Below, piece after piece: positions 29,019 through 38,581 of a stretch of 63,371 nt of DNA (its first letter is position 1; every line of letters starts with the position of its first letter). The notes below the pieces were generated by a model that saw only the letters and a program-made list of their open reading frames with translations, was not told where the DNA came from and ran no database searches. The position numbers and the translations under genes were made by a program. Source of the DNA: Oceanicola sp. GTDB taxonomy: Bacteria > Pseudomonadota > Alphaproteobacteria > Rhodobacterales > Rhodobacteraceae. The stretch spans positions 1 through 63,371 of the forward strand of contig JAKVBK010000016.1 in NCBI GenBank assembly GCA_022447275.1, in the 5' to 3' direction.

Positions 29019-30290
29019 ATGCCGCCGCATCGCCTTGTGATTTTCCCCCGGTCCGAAGCACCGGGGTATCTCGACGTGGACCCAGAGCGGGATCTGATCC
29101 TGCTGCGCCACCTGCTGGACTCCGCTGACCTTGAGCCAACCGTTCGGGCCGATTTGCGCCGCAAGGCCCTGGGCTGGCCGGGCGTGCGCCTTGAAGAAGA
29201 AGAAGCAGACGATCACGCTATCGTCGTCCAGCGCGTGATAAATGCTCTCGAGGACGGTGTGCTGGTGGCTGCCATCGGTGATGAGGGCGATACCAACCGC
29301 CCAACAACACTGGCTGATATCCGCGAAATTGGCGCCAAGGATCGCCCCATTGCCGGTGCAAGCCAAAGCACTGCCGTGTCGGGCATGGCCTATTCGGACA
29401 AGCTGATGAAAACGCTGGAGATGGTGCCCGATGAGGTTGGGCGCGAGGCAGGCGCCGCCGCCAAGCGCGAAATAGAGGATCTGTTCTCGCCCGCCAATAT
29501 CGCGGTCACAGCCGGGGTGTTTATCGTTTGGGCTGGCAGCCATGCTGTGGGGGCGGGCTTTGTCGTCAGTGGCGCGTTGCTTGGGGTCGCGTTGATTTTC
29601 GCGGGGCGGGCGGCGCTCGATGCTTTTGACAAGATTTGGGATTTCTTTGCGACCGTAGAAACCGCCCGCTCCGAGGCGCAACTGCGTACGGCCGCGCGGG
29701 CACTTGCTGCCGCGATCGCCTTGCTGGGTGTGGCGGGCTTCAGGGCCTTGCTGCGCAAGGTGGCTCCCAAGCGCGCCCGGGGCACGGGCGGGAAGGGGGA
29801 TGCGGGCGAGAGCACCTCGTTGGGCCAGATGCAGCGCGGCAAAACAGGCGATGCGGGCACGTCTCTCGAGAGCCGGACCACATCCAATAGCGGTGGTGCA
29901 TCGGGTTCTCGAACGGGCCAAGGCTCTGGACAAAGACAGGCCTCGGAGGGCAGGCCGCCCCCGCCAAGCCCGTCGCCAGCGCTGGTCCGGTCTCAAAGGT
30001 TGACCGACCACCGTACCGGGCGCACGATTACGCGCGATGTTGATCTTCAGCCCACACTGGACCGTATCGCGCGCGGAGAGCGCGCACCGCGCCGGGTGCA
30101 CCGCCGCGATGGCACTGTGCACCGAAACAGAGAAGGCAAGTTGCCGGCCAAGCCTGAGGGCTATTACAGGGAATATCATGTGCCCACGGATGAATTTCGA
30201 CCACCAGGGCCACAGCGGATCATCACCGGTGAGGGAGGGGAAGTGTACTATACCCCCAATCACTACGAAAGTTTTCAACGGATTAAGTGA
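29019..30290 (+). CDS. Polymorphic toxin with C-terminal barnase-type ribonuclease domain
   Basis: 423 residues from the ATG at 29019 (in-frame TTG at 28959 and GTG at 29013 are alternatives). A soluble N-terminal region (1-160) is followed by two hydrophobic segments (about 161-197 and 226-241) like those of effector proteins, a Gly/Ser/Arg-rich linker, and an RNase domain (about 330-423). NREGKLP, the RII strand and NHYESFQRIK match barnase. All four catalytic residues are kept: Glu385, Arg394, Arg400 and His415 (barnase Glu73, Arg83, Arg87, His102). It would cleave RNA in a target cell. A secretion marker is not recognised. Confidence 0.88.
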   Translation: MPPHRLVIFPRSEAPGYLDVDPERDLILLRHLLDSADLEPTVRADLRRKALGWPGVRLEEEEADDHAIVVQRVINALEDGVLVAAIGDEGDTNRPTTLADIREIGAKDRPIAGASQSTAVSGMAYSDKLMKTLEMVPDEVGREAGAAAKREIEDLFSPANIAVTAGVFIVWAGSHAVGAGFVVSGALLGVALIFAGRAALDAFDKIWDFFATVETARSEAQLRTAARALAAAIALLGVAGFRALLRKVAPKRARGTGGKGDAGESTSLGQMQRGKTGDAGTSLESRTTSNSGGASGSRTGQGSGQRQASEGRPPPPSPSPALVRSQRLTDHRTGRTITRDVDLQPTLDRIARGERAPRRVHRRDGTVHRNREGKLPAKPEGYYREYHVPTDEFRPPGPQRIITGEGGEVYYTPNHYESFQRIK

Positions 30291-30724
30291 GTGACAGCAT
30301 GACAGCGCGCCTGCCCTTTGAATATGCAGATCCTGCTTCAGTCCAAACAGCAGGGTTCCGCATCGATTTGCCTGTGCTTCTCGGCGGTAAATCAGGCTTG
30401 ATGCAGGCCTACGCAATGGCATCTCATGCGCCCGGCGCCTATTTCGGGAACAACTGGGATGCATTCTTTGATATACTTTGCGATCTGCGCTGGATCACTG
30501 AGCGTGAAGTTCTGATCGCACATGCCGATTTGCCGCGATTTGAGGGCGATGACCTGCGCCTGTATCTCGAGACGCTCCGGGATGCGATCTCAGAATGGGC
30601 TGAAATCAATCGGGATGCCAATGAGAGCGGCGAGGATGGCCCCGACGATCTGCCGTTGCACAATCTGCGCGTTGTTTTTCCTGAGGCGCAGCGCGCCGCA
30701 GTCGAGGCTGCGCTTGGGGCCTGA
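30287..30724 (+). CDS. Barstar-family immunity protein
   Basis: 145 residues from a GTG that overlaps the toxin stop by GTGA; an ATG at 30299 is also possible. The segment AYFGNNWDAFFDIL (about 51-64) aligns with the barstar helix that plugs the barnase active site, and the key acidic pair is present (Asp58 and Asp62; barstar Asp35 and Asp39). It is predicted to bind and inhibit the RNase encoded just upstream. Overlap of the two genes would ensure immunity is made together with toxin. Confidence 0.9.
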   Translation: MSDSMTARLPFEYADPASVQTAGFRIDLPVLLGGKSGLMQAYAMASHAPGAYFGNNWDAFFDILCDLRWITEREVLIAHADLPRFEGDDLRLYLETLRDAISEWAEINRDANESGEDGPDDLPLHNLRVVFPEAQRAAVEAALGA

Positions 30725-30756
30725 CCCGCTGCACGTGAACCCTTCGAAAGGCCTGA

Positions 30757-31392
30757 TTAACCCAGCAAACGCGCGCAGGCCGCCGGTGGCTTCGTAAGTG
30801 CCTCGCGGTTTTCGCCGGGGAAAAACCGAGCGCGCAGGGCGGTGGCCATGGGGGGCGGTTGCAAGATATCCACCTTTGGCCCGGTGTTCACCGTTTCGGC
30901 CTGCCAACTGCGGGCCAGTGCGATTTGTGCAGCCTTCGTGGCCCCGTAGGACCCAAAGAATTTCTCACCCGCACGCGGATCATCGAAAAACAAGGCGCGG
31001 GCGCCGTCGCGGGCTTCCAGCAGCGGTGCGACATAGGCGATCATCATGCGCGTTGCATCGACATTGATCTTCCAGCTTTTTTCCCAGTCCTTCTCAGACA
31101 CCATGTTCGCGGGGGAAAGAGGCGCCGCATGGATCGCGGTATGGGCCCAAAGGTCCACCCCGCCCCAGCGTTGATGGATCGACAGGCACAAGTGCTGCAT
31201 CGCGGCACTGTTGGTCACATCCATAGGCGCAAGGGTGGCCTCGCCGCCCTTTGCCTTGATGCGATCGTCGAGCTCTTCGAGCCCGCCCACCGTGCGCGCC
31301 ACGGCAATGATGTGATGGTCGGGCGCAAGCGCCTCTGCCAATGCAGCGCCCAGCCCGCGGGAGGCGCCCGTGATCAATGCGATTTTTGTCAT
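30757..31392 (-). CDS. Short-chain dehydrogenase/reductase with an altered active site
   Basis: 211 residues from the ATG at 31392. Classical SDR cofactor motif TGASRGLG and the YGATK catalytic Tyr/Lys are present, but the segment before them reads ALFFDDPRAGEKFFGSYGATK, so Asp replaces the usual catalytic Ser, and NNAG is replaced by HTAIH. It may have lost or changed oxidoreductase activity. It is convergent with the toxin/immunity pair and separated from amt by a terminator. Confidence 0.8.
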   Translation of the reverse strand: MTKIALITGASRGLGAALAEALAPDHHIIAVARTVGGLEELDDRIKAKGGEATLAPMDVTNSAAMQHLCLSIHQRWGGVDLWAHTAIHAAPLSPANMVSEKDWEKSWKINVDATRMMIAYVAPLLEARDGARALFFDDPRAGEKFFGSYGATKAAQIALARSWQAETVNTGPKVDILQPPPMATALRARFFPGENREALTKPPAACARLLG

Positions 31393-31463
31393 GCAGCGCA
31401 CATGGATTGTTAGGGGCCGAAGGTCAAGGCGTCTTGGGGGATGTGGATGGGCCGCGCCCAATG

Positions 31464-31492
31464 AAAAAGGGCGCGCAATGTCTCGCGCGCCC
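31464..31492 (-). terminator. Rho-independent terminator of amt
   Basis: On the minus strand a perfect 8-bp stem GGGCGCGC/GCGCGCCC with an 8-base loop is followed directly by TTTTT, about 27 bases after the amt stop. Confidence 0.8.
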
Positions 31493-31518
31493 GATTGTGC
31501 TGTGCTCTGAGGCTGGGC

Positions 31519-32700
31519 TCAGGACGTCATGTCGTAGGCGCGCTCACCATGGGAGATCAGATCGAGGCCGGTCGCTTCGGTTTCCTCATCGACGCGCAGC
31601 GGGAAGATCATGCGGGTAACCAGAATGATCCCGGTGGTTGTGACGATGGTCCAAACCCCGACAACGGCCAATCCACCCAGTTGGGCAACCCAGGATGCAT
31701 AACCAAACACGGCAAGCATGACGATGCCGAACATACCGCCCACACCGTGCACGGCAAACACGTCGAGCGTGTCGTCGATATTGAAGGTGTTTTTCACGAT
31801 GCCACACAGTTCCTGGCACAGGACGCCCGCGACAGCCCCGATAATCACGGCCTCCACAGGACCAACAGAGCCAGAGGCCGGGGTGATCGAGGCCAGACCC
31901 GCAATCGTACCGGTGACCATGCCCACCAGCGAGGCCTTGCCAAAGCGGATGCGTTCCCACAGGGCCCATGTCAGCGATGCGGTGGCCGCCGAGATATGCG
32001 TCACGGTCAGGGCCATGGCTGCACCGCCATCTGCTGCCAGCTGTGAACCACCATTGAAGCCGAACCAGCCCACCCACAGCATTGCCGCGCCAATCATCAC
32101 CATCCCGGGATTGTGCGGAGGCTTCGACTTGTCCTTGCGCGGGCCAAGCATGGCGGCAAGAATCAAAGCGGCGATGCCCGCCGTCTGGTGCACAACGATG
32201 CCGCCGGCAAAGTCATTCACGCCATCGGCAAACAGTGACCACTCCGCGCCGGCCAGCAAGCCACCGCCCCAGATCCAATGGGCCACGGGCGCATAGCAGA
32301 TCAGCATCCACAGGCTCGAAAACAGCAGGACAAAGCCATAGCTGATACGCTCCACATAGGCGCCCACGATCAATGCGGGGGTGATGATCGCGAAGGTCAT
32401 CTGGAATGCGAAAAACAGAACTTCCGGGATCGTGCCCGACAGGGTGTCCGCATCGATGCCATTGAGAAATGCCTTATCAAGCCCGCCCCAATAGGCGTTG
32501 CCGTCGCCAAAGGCGATGGAATAGCCCGCGGCCAGCCAGAGCAAGCTCATCAGGCAGGCGATAGAAAAGCACTGCATGAAGACGCTGAGCACGTTTCGTG
32601 CGCGTACCAAGCCGCCGTAAAACAGGGCGAGGCCCGGCAATGTCATGAAAAGAACCAGCGCCGTGGCGACGATGATCCATGCGGTATCTGCTCCGACCAT
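31519..32700 (-). CDS. amt: Ammonium transporter
   Basis: 393 residues, about 11 membrane helices, imports ammonium. The twin-His pore residues are in DFAGGIVVHQTAG and FAVHGVGGMFG, and the TLPGLALFYGGLVRARNVLS start is typical of Amt. It lacks an adjacent glnK gene, unlike many bacterial amt genes. A repeat upstream (32790-32829) may be an operator. Confidence 0.95.
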   Translation of the reverse strand: MVGADTAWIIVATALVLFMTLPGLALFYGGLVRARNVLSVFMQCFSIACLMSLLWLAAGYSIAFGDGNAYWGGLDKAFLNGIDADTLSGTIPEVLFFAFQMTFAIITPALIVGAYVERISYGFVLLFSSLWMLICYAPVAHWIWGGGLLAGAEWSLFADGVNDFAGGIVVHQTAGIAALILAAMLGPRKDKSKPPHNPGMVMIGAAMLWVGWFGFNGGSQLAADGGAAMALTVTHISAATASLTWALWERIRFGKASLVGMVTGTIAGLASITPASGSVGPVEAVIIGAVAGVLCQELCGIVKNTFNIDDTLDVFAVHGVGGMFGIVMLAVFGYASWVAQLGGLAVVGVWTIVTTTGIILVTRMIFPLRVDEETEATGLDLISHGERAYDMTS

Positions 32701-33001
32701 TGGGGGAATCCCTCTTGCGTGATTTCGGTGGCAAGCTTGTCGCCAACCTTGCGAAGATCGGAAAGTGGGCAGATGGGCAGATATGTGCTTAATTAGGCAT
32801 CGAACACAAAAAGCCTAATTAGTAGGCATTCAAGGCGGCTATTGACTTATAAATGATCGTAAAATGGTCAAAAAAGGCCTTAACGCGGGATGATCCTTAT
32901 CCGAACCACTCCAGAAAGGATTAGACAGCACTGCAATCCAATGCTGGTTTGCTTAAGAATTCATCGCTTGTCTAAGGGCGCCGCTGCAACGCCGGTTGGG
33001 C
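32701..33001. promoter_or_regulatory. Gap between amt and purF with an inverted/direct repeat
   Basis: Contains TAATTAGGC (32790-32798) facing GCCTAATTA (32813-32821) with a 14-base spacer, and a second direct copy of TAGGCAT (32823-32829). It lies about 90 bases upstream of amt in an AT-rich region, so it could be an operator for amt. It does not look like an NtrC site. No gene seen here. Confidence 0.35.
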
Positions 33002-34525
33002 TTATTCAGCGGCCGTTTTCATCTGGAACCCTGCCTGAAGCATGTCTACCGGGGCCACGGGATACTCCCCGGAGAAACATGCATCGCAGTAGCGCGGGGC
33101 TTCCGGATCCCGGCCCTGGGCTTCGCCAACGGCGCGGTACAGCCCGTCAAGACTGATGAATTTCAGGCTGTCGACGCCCAGATGCGTGCACATCTCATCT
33201 TCCGACATGGTGGCCGCGAGAAGCTTTTCACGCTGCGGCGTGTCGACCCCGTAAAAGCACGGCCAAGAGGTGGGCGGCGAGGCAATCCGGAAATGCACCT
33301 CGGCAGCGCCCGCATCGAGGATCATCTCCTTGATCTTTCGCGATGTGGTGCCGCGCACCACGCTGTCATCCACCAGAACAACGCGTTTGCCTCGGATCAA
33401 AGCACGGTTGACGTTCAGTTTGAGGCGCACGCCCATGTTGCGGATCTGCTCGGTGGGTTCGATGAAGGTGCGGCCCATATACTGGTTGCGGATAATGCCC
33501 ATGGCATAGGGCGTGCCGCTTTCCTGTGAATATCCGATCGCCGCAGGGGTGCCACTGTCGGGCACCGGACAGACGAGATCCGCCTCAACCGGCGCTTCGC
33601 GGGCCAGTTCGACACCGATCTGGCGGCGTGTCTCATACACAGACTTGCCGCCCAACACGGAATCTGGCCGCGAAAAATAGACGTGTTCGAAAATGCAAAA
33701 CCGTGACGCGCGCTGCTCGAACGGGTGGTGGCTGCTGATCTCGCCATCCTCGATCACGACCATTTCGCCCGGTTCGACCTCGCGCAGGAAGTCAGCGCCG
33801 ATAATGTCCAGGGCGCATGTCTCGGATGCCAGCGCATAGCCATCACCGATCTTGCCCAGAACCAGCGGGCGCACGCCCAGAGGATCCCGCACGCCGATCA
33901 GCTTGGTGCGCGTCATGGCAACCACAGAGAAGGCGCCTTCAACGCGGCGCAGGGCGTCTTTCATCCGTTCAGGCACGGCGCGTTGCAGCGACCGGGCCAT
34001 CAGATGAATGATGCATTCGCTGTCAGACGAGCTTTGGAAGATGGATCCCCGCTCGATCAGTTCCCGGCGCAGGGCGGCGGCATTGGTGATGTTGCCATTA
34101 TGGGCAATCGCCGCGCCGCCTGCTGAAAACTCGCCAAAGAAAGGCTGCACGTCGCGGATTGCGGTCTGCCCCTTGGAGCCCGCGGTCGAATAGCGTACGT
34201 GGCCAATCGAGAGGCTGCCGGGCAGCGTTTCCATGAGCCGGGGCGAGGTGAAATTATCGCGCACATAGCCAAAACGGCGCGCCGAGTTGAAGCCGTGTTC
34301 GGGATCATATGTCTGAATGCCGCCCGCTTCCTGCCCGCGATGTTGCAACGCATGGAGCCCGAGAGCGACGAAATTGGCGGCCTGCTCAACACCAATCACG
34401 CCGAAAACGCCGCACTCTTCCTTGAGCTTATCGCCGTCCACATCGAAAGGATGGGTCGTGATGGGGCTGGCGGTGTCAGTCTCAGGGTCGGTCAAGCTGG
34501 CGGGCGACGTATCGGTATGGGGCAC
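33002..34525 (-). CDS. purF: Amidophosphoribosyltransferase
   Basis: 507 residues; catalyses the first committed step of purine synthesis (PRPP and glutamine to phosphoribosylamine). After a 37-residue N-terminal extension comes the nucleophile Cys in EECGVFGVIG, as in type II amidotransferases that mature by removing a propeptide. HRGQEAGG and the PRPP-loop VVLVDDSVVRGTT are present. Downstream on the same strand is amt, with its own start region. Confidence 0.96.
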   Translation of the reverse strand: MPHTDTSPASLTDPETDTASPITTHPFDVDGDKLKEECGVFGVIGVEQAANFVALGLHALQHRGQEAGGIQTYDPEHGFNSARRFGYVRDNFTSPRLMETLPGSLSIGHVRYSTAGSKGQTAIRDVQPFFGEFSAGGAAIAHNGNITNAAALRRELIERGSIFQSSSDSECIIHLMARSLQRAVPERMKDALRRVEGAFSVVAMTRTKLIGVRDPLGVRPLVLGKIGDGYALASETCALDIIGADFLREVEPGEMVVIEDGEISSHHPFEQRASRFCIFEHVYFSRPDSVLGGKSVYETRRQIGVELAREAPVEADLVCPVPDSGTPAAIGYSQESGTPYAMGIIRNQYMGRTFIEPTEQIRNMGVRLKLNVNRALIRGKRVVLVDDSVVRGTTSRKIKEMILDAGAAEVHFRIASPPTSWPCFYGVDTPQREKLLAATMSEDEMCTHLGVDSLKFISLDGLYRAVGEAQGRDPEAPRYCDACFSGEYPVAPVDMLQAGFQMKTAAE

Positions 34526-34742
34526 GGGCAGGCTCCGAATCTGTGCAGCAGGCGCCTGTGAGGTAGCGCTTTGTGCTCATCCTGTCACGCAATAGTCACG
34601 CTTGACCACACACGAGGCAGCGAATGCCGCGCTTTAATGGACGGTTGAGCCTCTTTTCCGGGCGCTGTGTGGGTTTGACAGGTGTCGCTCGGTGTCGCGC
34701 GTAATCTGGCAGGACGTGCACGACACCGAATATCTCCCTCGA

Positions 34743-36248
34743 TCACATGCTCTCCAGCCAGCTGTGCATTTCCGGCATGTTGTGGCGGATGGCTCCGATA
34801 TAGGAGTCCGGACGCACGAGCGCCGCGCCCCCGGATGGCAGCCCAAGTTCCTGTGCAAGCGCACCGTCCGGATTAAGGGCAACCGCATGCACCGGCATCG
34901 CGCCCACGCCCGCGCCAAGCTTTTGCGGGAGATCGGCCGGATCCACATCCAGTGTCAGCAGGGTGGCCCCGTTATGGCGGAGCTTTTCATAGATGAAGCC
35001 ATCGCCTTCCTGCAGGTTAGGCAAGCGGTCGCCCGGTTGCAGCGCGCCCTTTGTCTTGTGTGCGGTGCGCGCAAGGGATTGCCCTCTATAGTTCAGATCG
35101 ATCTCTGAGATTTTCGGCCGCATGATGCTTTTGAACCACTCAGAACGCGTTGCATGGCGCAAGGCGAAGGCACGCAGCTTCAGCAGAAGCGGGTTATGAA
35201 CCATGGCCATGTGGATCATCTGAGAGGTCTCTGCGACCACTTTCTTGCCGATGACGTGTCTTTCCTCATGGTAGCTGTCCAGCAGCTGTTCACAGTCGTC
35301 CCGGCCCTGGGCCAGTGCGAGTTTCCAGGCCAGGTTCACGGCATCCTGCATGCCCGTATTCATGCCCTGCCCACCGGCCGGGCTGTGCACATGGGCCGCA
35401 TCCCCGGCCAAGAAAGCGCGTCCAACGCGATATTGCGGGACGAGCCGTTCATTGATCACGAACTCGCTGAGCCAGGTGCTGCCTGTGATCTGCCAATTCT
35501 TTCCGGTCCGTTCATCCAGGATGTCCTGAATTTCCTGTTCCGTAGGGTCTCCGCGCCGCGCGCCCGGTCCGCCATCGAGTATGACGCGCCATCGCTTTGC
35601 CCCGACGGGAAAGAGCCCCAACATGGCATCTGCGCCAAGATAGGCGTGCATGAAATGCGGGTCTTGCTCCTTCTCGACTGTGATGTCTGCCAAGAGCCAG
35701 CGCCGCTCGATCGTGTCTCCGTCAAAGGGAAGTTCCAACCCATGACGCACCTTGGAATGTGCGCCATCGGCCCCCACGATCCAAGCGGAGGTCACCGAAG
35801 TGGTGTCTCCCTGCGGACCGCGGATTTGCGATACAACCCCGTGATCGTCTTGTGTGAAAGAGACAAGCTCGGTCTCTCTCTCGACGTGGATGCCCTGCTG
35901 CGCAAGCTTTTCGACCAAAAGATGCTCTGTCGCGGATTGAGGTATGAATACCCCGGTGGGCAAGGGGCCTTCGGACCCGTCCAGTTCGACCTGTCCGAGC
36001 GTTTCCTCTGACGTCTGGAAAATCATCCCGTGCACCGAAGAGGCATCGGAGTGTTCGAGGAACTGCTGAATATCTACGGTGGAATCCAGCACCTCCAGCG
36101 TGCGCTGCCAAACGACAAGCGCCTTTGAAAGATCCGTGGGGGCTTGGTTCTTGTCGATAATCCGGATGGGACAGCCATAAGTGGCAAGCTTATGGGCGAG
36201 GGTGAGGCCAACGGGCCCCGCGCCGACGATCAAAACAGATGTATCCAT
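34743..36248 (-). CDS. FAD-dependent aromatic-ring-hydroxylase-type monooxygenase
   Basis: 501 residues, class A flavin monooxygenase (PHBH/phenol hydroxylase-like). FAD motifs are visible: VLIVGAGPVGLTLAHKLA near the start, WIVGADGAHSKVRHGL (DG motif) and FLAGDAAHVHSPAGGQGMNTGMQDA (GD motif). A C-terminal thioredoxin-like extension (about 400-501) is present, as in several family members. It is a single gene; no ring-cleavage gene is nearby. Substrate unknown. Confidence 0.88.
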   Translation of the reverse strand: MDTSVLIVGAGPVGLTLAHKLATYGCPIRIIDKNQAPTDLSKALVVWQRTLEVLDSTVDIQQFLEHSDASSVHGMIFQTSEETLGQVELDGSEGPLPTGVFIPQSATEHLLVEKLAQQGIHVERETELVSFTQDDHGVVSQIRGPQGDTTSVTSAWIVGADGAHSKVRHGLELPFDGDTIERRWLLADITVEKEQDPHFMHAYLGADAMLGLFPVGAKRWRVILDGGPGARRGDPTEQEIQDILDERTGKNWQITGSTWLSEFVINERLVPQYRVGRAFLAGDAAHVHSPAGGQGMNTGMQDAVNLAWKLALAQGRDDCEQLLDSYHEERHVIGKKVVAETSQMIHMAMVHNPLLLKLRAFALRHATRSEWFKSIMRPKISEIDLNYRGQSLARTAHKTKGALQPGDRLPNLQEGDGFIYEKLRHNGATLLTLDVDPADLPQKLGAGVGAMPVHAVALNPDGALAQELGLPSGGAALVRPDSYIGAIRHNMPEMHSWLESM

Positions 36249-36484
36249 CTCTACCTCCCGTGCGTTGAAATTCGCAAGCTTTCAAAGCGATCAAGCAGTC
36301 CTGATCCCCTCAGACGGGGCAGGCTTGCTTCAAGGGTGGCGCAAAAGCGGTAGCGCGGTCAATCAAGCTCTTGAGATTGGCCGCTTTTAGGAACGGGGCA
36401 GGGGGCGTTTGGGCGCGGGTTGCCGCCGTCCCAGATCAGATGTCTCGGGGCGGTGCGGCGTTCGCGGAAGGGATGTGGTGGCCG

Positions 36485-37261
36485 TCAGGCCGCTGTCAGA
36501 TCATAGCGCGCATCTGCGCCCGGCCCGAGCCGCACGAGTTGCAAGGGGGCGATCTCTGTCCAATGGTCGGCATGGGCATCGAGCGGTTCTGAGGCGACGA
36601 CAAGGCCGCCAGGCGCGAAAGACCGCGACAGGTAGAGCGATGGGTAGCGGCCATCGCTGGCATACCGGAAGCAAAACAGGCTTTCCCCATCCGAAAAGAC
36701 GCAGGTCTGGCGGAAAAACGGGTGTACGCCCAGCCGTTCTGCCGTGTCTGTCAGTTGCTGCAGAACGGTTTTGCAGGCGGCTTCTGGATTCTCGGCAAGC
36801 CCGGCATTCAGCAAGAGCAGGAAAAGCAATTCGGAATCGGTGCTGCCACGACGGCGGGCATAGAGATCATCGCGCAGGCTGGCTTCGAGGCTGCGGCGCA
36901 GGGCGGTAAAGCCGCCGGTCTGCCCGTTATGCATGAAGCTCCAGTTTTCATAGGTGAAGGGGTGGCAGTTGGCCCGCGCCGTCTCGCCTTCGGTGGAGGC
37001 GCGGACATGGGCCAGAAACAGCGATGACGAGATATGCTGGCACAGGCTCAGAAGGTTGCCGTCGGACCATGCGGGCAAGATATCCTTGTAGAGCCCTGGG
37101 TCTGGACGATCGCCATACCAGGCGATGCCAAAGCCATCGCCGTTCACTGACAGCTTGGCCTCAAGTGCTTCTTGGCTTTGTGCGATCAAGGAATGGGCCG
37201 GGTCGATCACAATGCTGGACAGGGCGCGGCGCGGGCCCACATAGGCGGCAAGACGGCACAT
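36485..37261 (-). CDS. Class II glutamine amidotransferase
   Basis: 258 residues beginning MCRLAAYVG, so Cys2 is the nucleophile after Met removal. Other glutaminase residues are in FLAHVRASTEG and the CHPF/FMHNGQTGGF loop. The stand-alone domain resembles YafJ/EgtC proteins, which lack a synthase domain; a partner enzyme is not encoded next to it. The GDGFGIAWY segment is intact. Confidence 0.88.
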   Translation of the reverse strand: MCRLAAYVGPRRALSSIVIDPAHSLIAQSQEALEAKLSVNGDGFGIAWYGDRPDPGLYKDILPAWSDGNLLSLCQHISSSLFLAHVRASTEGETARANCHPFTYENWSFMHNGQTGGFTALRRSLEASLRDDLYARRRGSTDSELLFLLLLNAGLAENPEAACKTVLQQLTDTAERLGVHPFFRQTCVFSDGESLFCFRYASDGRYPSLYLSRSFAPGGLVVASEPLDAHADHWTEIAPLQLVRLGPGADARYDLTAA

Positions 37262-37446
37262 CAGGCACGCCCTCCTGGAAAAGCGCGATCACACGCTGTG
37301 TGGAAATTGCCTGCGCTGCAATCAGATCTCTGATCCATGCTGCCCCCGGATGGTTGGATTCGCAGGGCCGAGTTTACCTTGGTGGAACGGGGATGTTGTC
37401 TTTCTTCTCGTTGCTTGCTGGCCCTTGATGTGGATATTATCCCGTC

Positions 37447-37908
37447 ATGTCGACAAATATTGATGAAATTGACCGCAAGCTTTTGACCCTTCTGCAGGAA
37501 GACGCATCGCTAAGCGTGGATGCGCTGGCCGATCGCGTGCACCTATCGCGCAATGCCTGCTGGCGCCGCGTCAAGCGTTTGGAAGCCGATGGGATTATCC
37601 AGAAACGCGTCGCAATTATCGATCCGGTTGCCGTGGGGCTGGGGCTGCAGGTCTTTGTGCTGATCCGTACAAATGATCACAGCGCCGAATGGCTCAAGGC
37701 GTTTCGGTCTGCTGTGCACCAGATGCCCGAGATTATTGGCGCGCAGCGCATGACCGGTGATTTGGACTATGTGCTGCGCGTGCGGGTCGCGGATGTGCCG
37801 GCCTATGACAGGTTTTACCAGAGGCTGATCGAAAAGGTTCAGATCGCCGATGTCTCCGCCAGTTTTGTCATGGAAGACGTAAAGGAAACCACGGCGCTAC
37901 CGGTGTAA
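37447..37908 (+). CDS. Lrp/AsnC-family transcriptional regulator
   Basis: 153 residues: HTH (about 1-60, IDRKLLTLLQEDASLSVDALADRV) and a C-terminal RAM effector-binding domain (about 65-150). It is divergent from the class II amidotransferase, which may be its target, as AsnC/Lrp genes often regulate neighbours. The effector amino acid cannot be read. Confidence 0.9.
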   Translation: MSTNIDEIDRKLLTLLQEDASLSVDALADRVHLSRNACWRRVKRLEADGIIQKRVAIIDPVAVGLGLQVFVLIRTNDHSAEWLKAFRSAVHQMPEIIGAQRMTGDLDYVLRVRVADVPAYDRFYQRLIEKVQIADVSASFVMEDVKETTALPV

Positions 37909-37960
37909 GCCTGCCATCAGCGCAGGGCAAGCCTGTGCGCGCCCTGCGGTGCGGGATGGA

Positions 37961-38536
37961 TTAGGTGTCGGTGGCTTCCGGACCGCCACAGGATGTTGTC
38001 ATCAAGCTCTCAAAGCGTTCTGTCATCCACTGAAGGGCGGTGTCCTGATCGGCAAAGTCACCCGCGATGCGGCTTTTGACAGAAGCAAACATCTGTGCGG
38101 ACTGGCTGTCATCGATAAAGGCATAGGCCTCTGATCCGGCGACAAAGTCGTAGACAATCAAGGCAACCGCGACCAGCAAGATGCCGCGCAGGGCGCCAAA
38201 GAAGAACCCCAGCCCTTGATCAAGCGCATTCAGGGCCGAGCGCTGGATCATGGCGGAAAACAGCGGTGCAAAGAGCGCAAACAGGATCAGGAAGATCGCA
38301 AAGACACCTGCAAACGCCCCGATCGTGGCGGTGGCACAATTGTCGAGGATGTCACCGATCACCGGGATTTCGCTGACAAGGGGGCGGGCCTTGGGTGCAA
38401 AGATATAGGCGCCGATTGCCGCCACAACCCAACCGGTGATGGCCAGCGCCTCGCGCACGAAACCGCGCGAATAAGCGAGGATTGAAGACAGCACGATCAC
38501 AGCAGCGACGATCCCGTCGAAAATGGTGAAGTCCAT
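37961..38536 (-). CDS. cvpA: CvpA family protein
   Basis: 191 residues with four membrane helices and a conserved FTIFDGIVAAVIVLSSILAYSRGFVREAL start, as in CvpA, needed for colicin V production and envelope integrity. It is 45 bases downstream of radA. In many proteobacteria cvpA directly precedes purF; here purF lies about 3.4 kb away with three other genes between. Confidence 0.85.
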   Translation of the reverse strand: MDFTIFDGIVAAVIVLSSILAYSRGFVREALAITGWVVAAIGAYIFAPKARPLVSEIPVIGDILDNCATATIGAFAGVFAIFLILFALFAPLFSAMIQRSALNALDQGLGFFFGALRGILLVAVALIVYDFVAGSEAYAFIDDSQSAQMFASVKSRIAGDFADQDTALQWMTERFESLMTTSCGGPEATDT

Positions 38537-38581
38537 TGCGGTTGAGCCCCCGTTCCTGCTCTATCCAGTCTTGTTGCGCGG

